Assembly: GCF_008634025.1 (NCBI RefSeq)
Contig: NZ_PDCM01000001.1
Location: forward strand, 2,663,501 to 2,727,500
Origin: Streptomyces albofaciens JCM 4342
Lineage (GTDB): Bacteria > Actinomycetota > Actinomycetes > Streptomycetales > Streptomycetaceae
Length of the DNA: 64,000 nucleotides
Direction: 5' to 3'
Each line of letters starts with the position of its first letter. Position 1 is the first letter of the stretch. Under the pieces are notes generated by a model. That model was not told where the DNA came from. It ran no database searches and was given only the letters and a program-made list of their open reading frames with translations. The position numbers were made by a program, and so were the translations under genes. Positions 37,670-45,556 of the stretch are shown here, piece after piece.

Positions 37670-39211
37670 ATGTCCGCAGAGCGTCCCACCCTGCCGCCGG
37701 TGCGGCTGCACTCCGACGCGGAGCTGGCGCGGGACGCGCTGAGCGCGCCGCTGTTCGCCCGGGCCGCGCAGCTGGCCCGCTGGGCCGAACCCGGCGTGCC
37801 CGTCGGCGTCGGCGGCGAACTCTTCCAGGAGCGGCTGGCCGCCGCCGTCGACCACCTCGGCCTGAGCGCGGACGAGGACGGCGCCGGGTACGCCGCCGAG
37901 GCCTGGCAGCTGGCGGTCGACACCGGCCTGGTGGAGATCGAGGAGAGCGCGGAGGCCGCCGAGGAGGGCGACGCGCAGCCGGACGACGCCGTGGCCGGCA
38001 CCGCCACCCCCGGCGAGGAGCTGGCGCTGCTGACCTCCGGCAGCCCCCAGGACATCCTGGACATCTGGCTCGGCGGCATGGAGACCGTGCTCGCCGACGC
38101 CGTGGCGCCCGACCTCTCCGACATCGCCGACCAGCTCGCCGACGGCGGCGAACTGGACCTGGACGCGATCGACTGGAACCCGGAGGAGGAGGCCGAGCTG
38201 CTGGACGGCATCCTCGGCAACCTCTACCTGCTCACCGCGCTGAACGAGGACCCCGAGCAGGCCGTGCCGCTGCCCGCGCTCGCCGCCTCCATGATCGTGC
38301 CGGACGACATGGACGAGCCGACCGACGACATCCTCGAAGAGGTGTCGGAGGCGATGATGCGGCTCGACGACCAGTTCCGGGTGCTGGAGCCGATCGGCCT
38401 GGTCGCCTACCGGCCGGTGGACGAGGCGCTGATCGAGGAGCTGGACGAGGACGGCGCGACGGTCATCCCCCAAGGGCCTTCGACGGGCTCCGGTCCAGGG
38501 GGGACCCCCACCCCGGAGCCCCTGGAGGACGAGGACGTCTCCCGTTACGGCATGGTCCGGCTCACCCCGCTGGGCGTCTACGCCGTACGGGCCCGGATGC
38601 TGGACGCGGGCGTGGACGCACCGGCCGTCGGCGACCTCACCGACAAGGGCGCCGACGTCCTGCTGGACGCCCTGCCCGGCTACCCGGAGCCGCTGGCCCA
38701 GGCCGAGTCCGAGCAGTGGCTCGCGGCCCGCAAGCCCCACGACGCGGCCCGCGACCTGCTCGCCGCCGCCCGCGGCGACGACGAGGATGCGCCGCTGCGC
38801 CGGCTGGCCTGCCAGCAGACCCTGTCGCTGGCCGGGCCGGAGGCCGAGCCCGCGCTGCGCGAGGTGCTGGACGACCGGCAGCTGGGCGGCCTGGCCCGGG
38901 TGTGGCTCGCCGAGCACGGCGCCACGGACGTCCCCGAGCCGTCCCAGGACATGATCTTCTGGCTGACGGTGGACACCATCGCGGCGCAGCTCGGCGCGGC
39001 CGACGCCGCCGAGGAGAGCGCGGCCGAGCTGCGCGCCCTGGTCGAGGGGCTGGTCGGCCGGCACAGCGGCTTCTTCGAGACGGCCTGGCGGGTGGACCAC
39101 CCGGCGACCGCCGACGTACTGGAGGCGATGGGCCGCCTCCACCCGGACCGGAAGACCGCCAAGGAGGCCCGCAAGGCCGCCTTCAAGGCCCGTTCGCGGC
39201 AAGGGAGTTGA
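37670..39211 (+). CDS. Large acidic conserved Streptomyces protein, unknown function
   Basis: A 513-residue, strongly acidic, Leu/Ala/Asp-rich soluble protein with no signal peptide or membrane helix. It appears built of helical segments; residues about 155-290 include AMMRLDDQFRVLEPIGLVAYRPVDEALIEEL, then RYGMVRLTPLGVYAVRARM, which looks like a winged-helix module, and a C-terminal HEAT/ARM-like part (EPALREVLDDRQLGGLARVWLAEHG ..., KEARKAAFKARSRQ). An in-frame Pro/Gly/Ser/Thr insertion at about 265-280 coincides with a DNA hairpin. Conserved in the genus as I recall, role unknown; could be a scaffold. Confidence 0.75.
   Translation: MSAERPTLPPVRLHSDAELARDALSAPLFARAAQLARWAEPGVPVGVGGELFQERLAAAVDHLGLSADEDGAGYAAEAWQLAVDTGLVEIEESAEAAEEGDAQPDDAVAGTATPGEELALLTSGSPQDILDIWLGGMETVLADAVAPDLSDIADQLADGGELDLDAIDWNPEEEAELLDGILGNLYLLTALNEDPEQAVPLPALAASMIVPDDMDEPTDDILEEVSEAMMRLDDQFRVLEPIGLVAYRPVDEALIEELDEDGATVIPQGPSTGSGPGGTPTPEPLEDEDVSRYGMVRLTPLGVYAVRARMLDAGVDAPAVGDLTDKGADVLLDALPGYPEPLAQAESEQWLAARKPHDAARDLLAAARGDDEDAPLRRLACQQTLSLAGPEAEPALREVLDDRQLGGLARVWLAEHGATDVPEPSQDMIFWLTVDTIAAQLGAADAAEESAAELRALVEGLVGRHSGFFETAWRVDHPATADVLEAMGRLHPDRKTAKEARKAAFKARSRQGS
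38466..38504. repeat. Small palindromic insertion inside a coding region
   Basis: Within the acidic protein gene, TCCCCCAAGGGCC and GGTCCAGGGGGGA form an imperfect hairpin encoding PQGPSTGSGPGGTP in frame between two acidic stretches. It resembles short GC-rich interspersed repeats of Streptomyces genomes. Confidence 0.55.
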
Positions 39212-39219
39212 GACTCCCG

Positions 39220-39288
39220 CGGCAGCTCGGCGGAGCTGCCGTGACCGGCGGGCGGCCGGGGCACATGGGTGCTCCCGCCGCCCGCCGG
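39220..39288. terminator. Two hairpins between converging genes
   Basis: CGGCAGCTC (39220-39228)/GAGCTGCCG (39233-39241) and CCGGCGGGCGG (39245-39255)/CCGCCCGCCGG (39278-39288) are perfect stems lying between the convergent acidic-protein gene and the 146-residue gene. Likely bidirectional terminators. Confidence 0.75.
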
Positions 39289-39311
39289 CCGCTTGCGGCG
39301 CGGGCGCGCCG

Positions 39312-39752
39312 TCAGCACACGATCTGCGTCGTGTGGTTGAACGAGGTGGACTGGCCGTTGAATCCGTAGGTGCCGCGGTAGGACAGCGGAACCTGGAACT
39401 GGCCGATGATGGTGACCGTCGAGGCACAGTTGCCGCCGGTGCCCGGACGCTTGGCGTCGATGCGCAGCGAGGTGCCGATCGAGCCGCCGGTGATGTCCCA
39501 CGGGGCGCCGCAGATGCCGGTGGTGATCCGGCCGCCCGTGATGACGTTGGTGTTCGGGTTGTAGTTGACCTCCATGTCGAAGGTGAGCCCCTGGTTGTGG
39601 AGCGCCATCTTCTGGGTGACCTGGAGGGCTTCGGCGGAGACGTCGCGCTGGACGGCGAACGCCTCGTCACGGGTCTTGACCTCGGAGCCCTGGGCGTTGA
39701 CGAACTGCTGCTCGTGGCCCGGCCCCTTCTTCTTCGGTGCTGCGCTTGTCAT
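39312..39752 (-). CDS. Unknown 146-aa beta-rich protein paired with a serine peptidase
   Basis: The product starts with a basic tail (TSAAPKKKGPGHEQQF), then a helix (RDEAFAVQRDVSAEALQVTQKMALHN) and a beta-rich C-terminal half (FDMEVNYNPNTNVITGG, GSIGTSLRIDAKRPG, VTIIGQFQVPLSYRGTYGF). It has three cysteines (GICGAPW, GGNCAST, and the C-terminal residue itself). No signal peptide. ATG at 39752 has GAGGGAGAGCC before it and follows the peptidase gene by 23 bases. Could be substrate, inhibitor or effector of the peptidase; no family recognised. Confidence 0.7.
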   Translation of the reverse strand: MTSAAPKKKGPGHEQQFVNAQGSEVKTRDEAFAVQRDVSAEALQVTQKMALHNQGLTFDMEVNYNPNTNVITGGRITTGICGAPWDITGGSIGTSLRIDAKRPGTGGNCASTVTIIGQFQVPLSYRGTYGFNGQSTSFNHTTQIVC

Positions 39753-39775
39753 GGCTCTCCCTCGGGCTCGGTGGG

Positions 39776-40939
39776 TCAGGCCAGCTGCTCGGCGACCTCG
39801 ACGCGCAGCAGCGTGCGGACGTTCTCGAAGTGGTTGACGACGGTGACGGTCGACGAGCCCGCGAAGAGCAGACCGACCGCGACATCGTCGAGCGAGGTCA
39901 CCAGCGAACCGGAGTCGCCGCCCGCCGAGATGTTCGTGGTCATGATCTGGTCCTTGAAGCGCGCCGTGCCGGCCGAGCCGTAGTTCACGTCGACCGTGGC
40001 GTCGGTGGAGACGATCCGCCCGAAGCTGATGTTGGTGGTCCGGCCGGTCTTCTTCACCCGGTCGCCCACCGCGACCGACGACTTGCGGCGCCAGGCGCGC
40101 GGCGCGCCGCTGAAGTACGTCTGCCGCGTGGCGTCCTCGAACTCGATCTTCGCCAGGGCCGCGTCCACCACGTTGTTGTGCTGTGTCAGCGGAATCTGCG
40201 GGGCGAACTGGATCGTGATGAAGCGGTCCAGCGTGCCGATCCGGTCCGCGGGGTCCGTACCGCCGTCGAACTTGCCCGGCTGGAGCACGGCGCTGCCCAG
40301 CGGCGCCCGGTTGGAGTCCGCCAGGACGTGGTTGTTGCTCAGGATGTAGAACTTGCCCGGTACGCCGAGGCCGGGCGCCGGCGGATTGGTCGCGGCGCCG
40401 GGCAGGAAGTCGTACACCACGCTGCCCAGCGTGCCGGCGGTGACCTGCACGTTGCCGACGGAGAAGCCGGCCGGGCAGGGCCGCATCCGGCGCTTGAGCA
40501 GCTGCGGCTCCAGGGCGCTGCCGAGCTGGCTCAGCTCTTCGAGCAGCGGCTGGGCGAGCGAGCCCATCCGGCCGCCGTTGCCCATGAGACGGCCCTGCTC
40601 CTCGGTGAGCGACCGGCCCTGCTGCCCGCCCGGTACGCGCTGCTGCGGCTGGGCGGAGATGTGGCCGACGGCCAGGACGTCGGTCGGGGTGCCGTCGTCC
40701 ATCTGGCGCGGGATCACGTCCCGCTCGGGGAGCATCGACTCCGGGACCTTCTGTGTGACGAAGACCAGCACGGCTTCCTCGCCCGTGGGCTCGCCGTTGG
40801 TCCACTTCACGCCGTGCCCGAAGCCGACCACGTTCGCGGTCGGGTTCTGGGGGTGCATGAAGTCGGAAAGTGCCTGCTGGCGGGAGGTGTCGCTGACCTG
40901 ACCTCCGGTGGGACCGCGCATCATCTCGGGCTGGTTCAC
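39776..40939 (-). CDS. Trypsin-like serine peptidase without signal peptide
   Basis: A 387-residue protein. The C-terminal half (from about 155) is a chymotrypsin fold with a complete triad: His204 (FYILSNNHVLAD), Asp259 (NNVVDAALAKI) and Ser343 (SAGGDSGSLVTSL). The first 150 residues contain a small beta segment (VVGFGHGVKWTNGEPTGEEAVLVFVTQK) resembling the N-terminal fold of Nal1-like or phage-type peptidases, then a helical linker. No Sec or Tat signal, so it acts inside the cell or leaves by another route. GTG start. Forms an operon with the 146-residue gene. Confidence 0.85.
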   Translation of the reverse strand: MNQPEMMRGPTGGQVSDTSRQQALSDFMHPQNPTANVVGFGHGVKWTNGEPTGEEAVLVFVTQKVPESMLPERDVIPRQMDDGTPTDVLAVGHISAQPQQRVPGGQQGRSLTEEQGRLMGNGGRMGSLAQPLLEELSQLGSALEPQLLKRRMRPCPAGFSVGNVQVTAGTLGSVVYDFLPGAATNPPAPGLGVPGKFYILSNNHVLADSNRAPLGSAVLQPGKFDGGTDPADRIGTLDRFITIQFAPQIPLTQHNNVVDAALAKIEFEDATRQTYFSGAPRAWRRKSSVAVGDRVKKTGRTTNISFGRIVSTDATVDVNYGSAGTARFKDQIMTTNISAGGDSGSLVTSLDDVAVGLLFAGSSTVTVVNHFENVRTLLRVEVAEQLA

Positions 40940-41411
40940 ACCAGACCACCTCTTCCCCGGTGGGCGTCCCGCGCGGCTCTCAGCCGGGCGTCCGGTGCTA
41001 CGCGCGAAGGCTCGCGCGCACGGGCGGATACGGCTGCGGGGCGGGACCGCGTTCGCTTCACGAGCCCGGGCCGCCCACGGCGGGGGGCTCTCAGGGGAGG
41101 ACGGGACCCGGCACGGAACAGCTCCCCGGGCGGTTCCGTACGGCCCCGGGCGCTCCGCTCTCCCTACGGGTGATGCAGGTAGGGACTGTCTATTGCCGGG
41201 GCCGGTCGGCGGTCAAGGAGGTACGCGATAAATCTTGCGCTTGCTGCGCAGATGCCCCCGATGACCTTGTTTGCCATGATTTTCCGAGCTGAAGGGAAAC
41301 GCTTCCCGGACATCGTGGCGTCGTACCGGGTTCAACCGCGGTTCGCCGCGGCGCGCCAAGGTGTGACGCACAGCGCACAGCACTCCCGTACCGGCCCGTC
41401 CAGGAGATGAC
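40940..41411. promoter_or_regulatory. Divergent control region with PHO-box-like repeat before phoX
   Basis: A 472-bp region between the peptidase (minus) and phoX (plus). GTTCAACCGCG (41330-41340) is followed immediately by GTTCGCCGCGG (41341-41351): two 11-bp direct units fitting the PHO-box consensus GTTCACC-N4, 61 bases before the phoX ATG. AGGAG precedes the ATG. No clear signals for the minus-strand gene. No convincing ORF in the gap. Confidence 0.55.
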
Positions 41412-42875
41412 ATGCCGCTCACCCGCAGAGACTTCGCCAAGCGCTCAGCCGCCGGTGCCGGGATCGCCCTGACCGGCAGTGTGGGTGTCCTGGCCACCGC
41501 GCCCGGTGCCGTCGGGCGGGAACGCGCGGAACAAGGACCACCGGAGACGGACGGGCCCACCGCGCCCGCCGGCACACGCGGAGACGCGCCCGGCTACGGG
41601 CCGCTGATCGACGACCCGGCCGGCATCCTCGCCCTGCCCGCCGGATTCACGTACGAGATCATCACCCGGGCCGGCGTCACCAAGCTGGAGAGCGGTGAGC
41701 CCACCCCCTCCAACCACGACGGCACCGCCGCCTTCGAGGGCCCGCGCGGCGCCACCCTGCTCGTCAACAACCACGAGCTGAAGGGCCCGCGCGCGAAGTG
41801 GCCGCACCCGGTCCCGCTCGCCGACGGCCTGGTCTACGACCCGGCGGCGGCCGGCGGCTGCACGGTCGTCGAGGTCTCCCGGGACGGTACGCACATCACC
41901 GAACGGGTCGGCATCGCCGGCACCTCCACCAACTGCGCGGGCGGCCGCACCCCCTGGGGAACCTGGCTGACCTGCGAGGAGACCGAGGACAAGGCCGGCC
42001 AGAACGGCATGACCAAGGACCACGGCTACGTCTTCGAGGTGGACCCGCACGATCTCCGCGCGGCCCGCGCCCCCCGGCCCGTCAAAGCGCTGGGCCGCTA
42101 CGCCCACGAAGCCGTCGTCGTGGACCCCCGACGCGGCCACCTCTACCTCACCGAGGACGCCGACCGCCCCAACGGCCTCCTCTACCGCTGGACCCCGCCG
42201 CACGCCTTCCGCCACGGCCGCGGCCGGCTGCGCGTCCTGGCCGACGAAGCCGGCGTCCTGGCCGCGTTCCGCTGCTACGACTCCGGCGGCCGCTTCGTCG
42301 ACGACCTCTCCCGCGCCACGAAGACCGGCACGGTCTACGGCGTCGACTGGATCGAGGTCCCCGACCGCGACGCCCGCCGCACCCCCGTACGCAAACAGTT
42401 CGCCGACGGCATGATCACCCGCGCCCGCAAGCTGGAAGGCATGTGGTGGGCCGACGGCGGCGCGTACATCGTCTCCTCGTACGCCCGCGACGAGAGCCCC
42501 GTCCGCCACGACGGCCAGGTCTGGTTCTACGATCCGCGCCGCCGCACCCTGACCCTGAAGGTGCTGCTCGGCACCGATCCGGACCCCGCCGAGGACGGCG
42601 CGTTCGACGGCCCCGACAACATCACCGTCTCCCCCTACGGCGGCCTGATCATCGCCGAGGACGGCGAAGGCGTCCAGCACCTGTTCGGCGCCACCGACGA
42701 CGGCCGCACCTATCCCATCGCCCGCAACGACCTCAACATCGGCACCCCCGAAGCCCCCGCCTACAGCGAATTCACCGGCCCGGTCTTCTCGCCCGACGGC
42801 CGCACGCTCTTCGCCAACATCCAGGAGCCGGGGATCATGCTGGCGGTCAGGGGGCCGTGGGGGCGGCAGGGGTGA
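41412..42875 (+). CDS. phoX: PhoX-family Tat-exported alkaline phosphatase
   Basis: A 487-residue DUF839/PhoX protein. The Tat signal is clear: TRRDFAKRSAAGAGIALTG, with twin arginines at residues 5-6. The mature domain is a beta-propeller with conserved pieces: NHDGTAAF, LLVNNHELKGP, GTSTNCAGGRTPWGTWLTCEET (the cysteine pair of calcium/iron PhoX), GRYAHEAVVVDP, DDLSRATKTG and FDGPDNITVSPYGGLIIAEDG. Releases phosphate from organic esters outside the cell. The PHO-box-like repeat upstream supports induction by phosphate starvation through PhoP. Confidence 0.9.
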   Translation: MPLTRRDFAKRSAAGAGIALTGSVGVLATAPGAVGRERAEQGPPETDGPTAPAGTRGDAPGYGPLIDDPAGILALPAGFTYEIITRAGVTKLESGEPTPSNHDGTAAFEGPRGATLLVNNHELKGPRAKWPHPVPLADGLVYDPAAAGGCTVVEVSRDGTHITERVGIAGTSTNCAGGRTPWGTWLTCEETEDKAGQNGMTKDHGYVFEVDPHDLRAARAPRPVKALGRYAHEAVVVDPRRGHLYLTEDADRPNGLLYRWTPPHAFRHGRGRLRVLADEAGVLAAFRCYDSGGRFVDDLSRATKTGTVYGVDWIEVPDRDARRTPVRKQFADGMITRARKLEGMWWADGGAYIVSSYARDESPVRHDGQVWFYDPRRRTLTLKVLLGTDPDPAEDGAFDGPDNITVSPYGGLIIAEDGEGVQHLFGATDDGRTYPIARNDLNIGTPEAPAYSEFTGPVFSPDGRTLFANIQEPGIMLAVRGPWGRQG

Positions 42876-42954
42876 CCGTCGCGGGGGCCGGTCCCGCGTT
42901 AACCGGCACACAGCCGCCAGGAATCCCGGCCACGGCCGTCACGTTGTACGAAGA

Positions 42955-44097
42955 GTGAGCACGCGGACGAGCACGACCACCACGACGACGCAGACGGCCG
43001 GTCGGGCGGCGGGGGACACGGACACCGGCACGTATGCAGCCGGGGACCCGTCCCCCCGCAGCCCCCGCCTCCGTACCCCCTTCTCCGTCCTCGACCGCTC
43101 CCGGACCCGCCAGGGACACCCGGAGGCCACGGCCCTCCGCGACACGGTCGGCCTCGCCCGGCACGCCGAAGCCCTCGGCTACCACCGCTTCTGGGTCTCC
43201 GAGCACCACAGCGTGCCGGGCGTCGCGGGCTCGGCACCGACGGTCCTCGCCGCCGCGGTGGCCGCCGCGACCTCCCGCATCCGGGTCGGCACCGGCGGCG
43301 TCATGCTCCCCAACCACCGCCCGCTGGTGGTCGCCGAACAGTTCGGCGTCCTCGAAGCGCTCTTCCCCGGCCGCATCGACATGGGCCTCGGCCGCTCCGT
43401 CGGCTTCACCGACGGCATCCGCCGCGCCCTCGGCACCGACAAGGAAGCAGCCGACTCCTTCGCCACCCAACTGTCCGAACTCACCGCCTACTTCACCGAC
43501 GGCCCGCGCCCCCACCCCCAGGTGCACGCCCGCCCCGCGGAGGGCCTGCGCGTCCCCGCCTTCGTCCTGGCCACCGGCGCGGGCGCGGACATCGCCGCCC
43601 GCGCCGGCCTGGCCCTGGTCATCGGCGACCCGCGCGGCCGCGACACGATGCAGGCCGCCATCGACCGCTACCGCGCCACCTTCGAGCCCTCACCCCTGTG
43701 GCCCCACCCGTACGTCATCGTCTCCGGCACGGTAGCCGTGGCCGAAACCCCCGAACAGGCCCACCGCCTCCTCCTCCCCGAAGCCTGGTCCCTGGCCCAC
43801 TCCCGCACCCACGGCGTCTTCCCGCCCCTCGAACCGGCCGATTCCATCACCGCCCGGGAACCCGGCCTCTCCCCGAAGCAACGCGCCTTTTACGAATCCG
43901 CCCTGACCGGCCACATCCACGGCACGGAGCCGGAAGTGGCGGCCCAACTGGACGAACTTCTGACGCAGACCGGCGCCGACGAGTTCCTGGTGACGACGAG
44001 TACGTATGACCGGGGGGCGTTGGCGGAGTCCTATGAGCGGCTGGCGAGGGTGGTGGGGTTGTCCGGTTCGGTCCAGCCGGATCGGGCAGCGGGGTAG
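42955..44097 (+). CDS. Luciferase-like (LLM class) flavin-dependent oxidoreductase
   Basis: A 380-residue TIM-barrel flavoenzyme of the bacterial-luciferase superfamily, MsnO8-like subgroup. After a Thr-rich leader (TSTTTTTTQ) and TPFSVLDRS comes EALGYHRFWVSEHHSVPGVAGSAP with the EHH motif, RIRVGTGGVMLPNHRPLVVAEQFGVLEALFPGRIDMGLGRS (F420/FMN phosphate region, quoted in parts) and a C-terminal tail of helices. The cofactor and substrate are not predictable. GTG start at 42955 lacks a strong ribosome site (only GAAG). Stands alone. Confidence 0.88.
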   Translation: MSTRTSTTTTTTQTAGRAAGDTDTGTYAAGDPSPRSPRLRTPFSVLDRSRTRQGHPEATALRDTVGLARHAEALGYHRFWVSEHHSVPGVAGSAPTVLAAAVAAATSRIRVGTGGVMLPNHRPLVVAEQFGVLEALFPGRIDMGLGRSVGFTDGIRRALGTDKEAADSFATQLSELTAYFTDGPRPHPQVHARPAEGLRVPAFVLATGAGADIAARAGLALVIGDPRGRDTMQAAIDRYRATFEPSPLWPHPYVIVSGTVAVAETPEQAHRLLLPEAWSLAHSRTHGVFPPLEPADSITAREPGLSPKQRAFYESALTGHIHGTEPEVAAQLDELLTQTGADEFLVTTSTYDRGALAESYERLARVVGLSGSVQPDRAAG

Positions 44098-44395
44098 CCC
44101 CCGTTGTCAGTCCCCTTGGTTATGGTCTCAAGCGCGCGGTCGGCTTCCGGGGGTTCCAGCTCTGAAGGGAATGGTTGCATCCCCGGCCTGTCCGGGGGCG
44201 GCCCGGAGACTCGTCCGGGACCCAACCGACGGCCGGGCTTCGTCGATGGCCAGGGGAGAAACCTGTCAGCGCCGACCGCGCAGCCCGGAATCAGCCATGC
44301 CCGAACGGCACTTCGCCACCCCGGACGGCCCATCGGACGCCACCGCGAACCGACGGAAGCGGCCGAACGAACCGCCCCCTACGGCCGCCGCCCCT
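44098..44395. other. Non-coding stretch after the LLM gene
   Basis: About 300 bases with no coherent reading frame in either direction; it runs into the broken flavoprotein gene. Frames here are shadows of GC-rich composition. It may contain eroded 3' sequence of that pseudogene (a GRRGRFVRPLP-like tail has no family signature). Confidence 0.4.
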
Positions 44396-44743
44396 CAACC
44401 GCCCCACCCACCGCCTCCAACGCCAGCCGCCATGGATAGCCGTCCAACTGCGCACCGCCGGTCCCGGACGCGTGCGGCTCCCAGGCCCCGGTCCGTACAG
44501 CACGCGCACGCCCAGGTCCCGCAGCACCTGCACGGAGCGCCGGGTGGCGCCAGCCACTCCGCACGGACCGCCCGGAAACGGCCTCCACCGCGTACACGTC
44601 GATGACCCCACCCGCCTCGGGCGCCGGCGTCGCGATGACGCACACGCCCACCCGTCGGTGACGGCGGCCTCGACCAGCCGGACGACTTGGGCGGCGGATG
44701 CTGCGGCGCAGGTGATGATGGAGAGGACTTTGGGGTTGCTCAT
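44396..44743 (-). pseudogene. Degenerate flavoprotein (phosphopantothenoylcysteine-decarboxylase-like)
   Basis: Starting from ATG 44743: SNPKVLSIITCAAASAAQVVRLVEAAVTDGW, the family N-terminus with the FMN-binding start. The frame is then lost at about 44655, and CVIATPAPEAGGVIDVYAVEAVSG continues one frame over. The central part is deleted, RDLGVRVLYGPG is back in the first frame, and LDGYPWRLALEA, the family C-terminus, is in the second. At least two frameshifts and a large central deletion make it non-functional. It lies divergent from the HAD-XRE pair, an arrangement I recall for intact flavoprotein genes in streptomycetes. Confidence 0.75.
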
Positions 44744-44877
44744 ATCGGCCATCTGCGCAGTGTGCCTGTGTCCGGGGTCATGGTCTCGTCGGCGTGTGGT
44801 CGCGGTTGCCGACGCGCATCGATTGTTTCTCACCGTGCGGCTGGGGACGCATGTGTCCAGCGGAGCCGAGCTGCCCC

Positions 44878-44889
44878 TAGGCTGCGGGA
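44878..44889 (+). promoter_or_regulatory. -10 box of a likely leaderless HAD-XRE transcript
   Basis: TAGGCT at 44878-44883 is 6 bases from the ATG at 44890; there is no room for a ribosome site, so the mRNA probably starts at the ATG. -35 not evident. Confidence 0.45.
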
Positions 44890-45528
44890 ATGATCGAAGC
44901 GGTGGTGTTCGATGTGGGGGAGACCCTGGTCCGGGACGACCGGTACTGGCACGGCTGGGCGGACTGGCTGAGCGTCCCCCGGCACACCCTTTCTGCTTTG
45001 GTGGGGGCGGTGGTCGCCCAGGGGCGGGACAATGCGGACGCCGTCCGCCTGCTGCGCCCCGATATCGACATTGCCGCCGAGTACAGGGCCCGCGAAGCGG
45101 CTGGACAGGGCGAGGATCTCGATGAGACGGACCTGTATCCGGATGTGCGGCCCGCTTTGGTGGCACTGCGTGAGGCCGGGACCAGAGTTCTGATCGCTGG
45201 GAATCAGACGGCTCGTGCAGGTGAACTGCTCCGTGGCCTGAATTTGCCGGCCGATGCCATCGCGACATCAGGGGAATGGGGCGTCGCCAAGCCGCGGCCC
45301 GAGTTCTTCGAAAAGGTCATTGGTCTTGCCGGTACTGCCCCGGAGCGCATTCTGTACGTAGGTGACCACCCTGCCAACGACATCGTTCCCGCTCACGCGG
45401 CCGGCCTGCGGACCGCTCATGTACGTCGTGGCCCGTACGGGATCTTGTGGGGAACGAGTGCGGAAGCGGATCTGGCCGACTGGCGGATCAACGGCTTGGA
45501 CGAGCTGGCGGGTATCGTCGCAGATTGA
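44890..45528 (+). CDS. HAD-family hydrolase (phosphatase-like)
   Basis: A 212-residue haloacid-dehalogenase-type protein. Motif I is FDVGETLVRDD (nucleophile Asp8; the usual +2 Asp is Gly-Glu, which is common in phosphoglycolate-phosphatase-like HADs of this group), motif II ALREAGTRVLIAGNQT with Asn in place of Ser/Thr context, motif III Lys in WGVAKPRPEFF, motif IV YVGDHPANDIVPAHAAG. Base use is less GC-rich than neighbours, suggesting acquisition. It precedes the XRE gene by 28 bases and faces the broken flavoprotein gene. Substrate unknown. Confidence 0.87.
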   Translation: MIEAVVFDVGETLVRDDRYWHGWADWLSVPRHTLSALVGAVVAQGRDNADAVRLLRPDIDIAAEYRAREAAGQGEDLDETDLYPDVRPALVALREAGTRVLIAGNQTARAGELLRGLNLPADAIATSGEWGVAKPRPEFFEKVIGLAGTAPERILYVGDHPANDIVPAHAAGLRTAHVRRGPYGILWGTSAEADLADWRINGLDELAGIVAD

Positions 45529-45556
45529 TGCCCCGTCAAACCGGACGGAGTCCGAC

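Noticed and set aside
35504..39670. 1388-residue minus-strand open frame
   Set aside because: Crosses the nuclease, a control region, the acidic protein gene and a terminator; Arg/Pro/Ala-rich translation without domain logic.
42847..43527. Minus-strand frame opposite the LLM gene
   Set aside because: Third-position GC bias and the EHH motif support the plus strand only.
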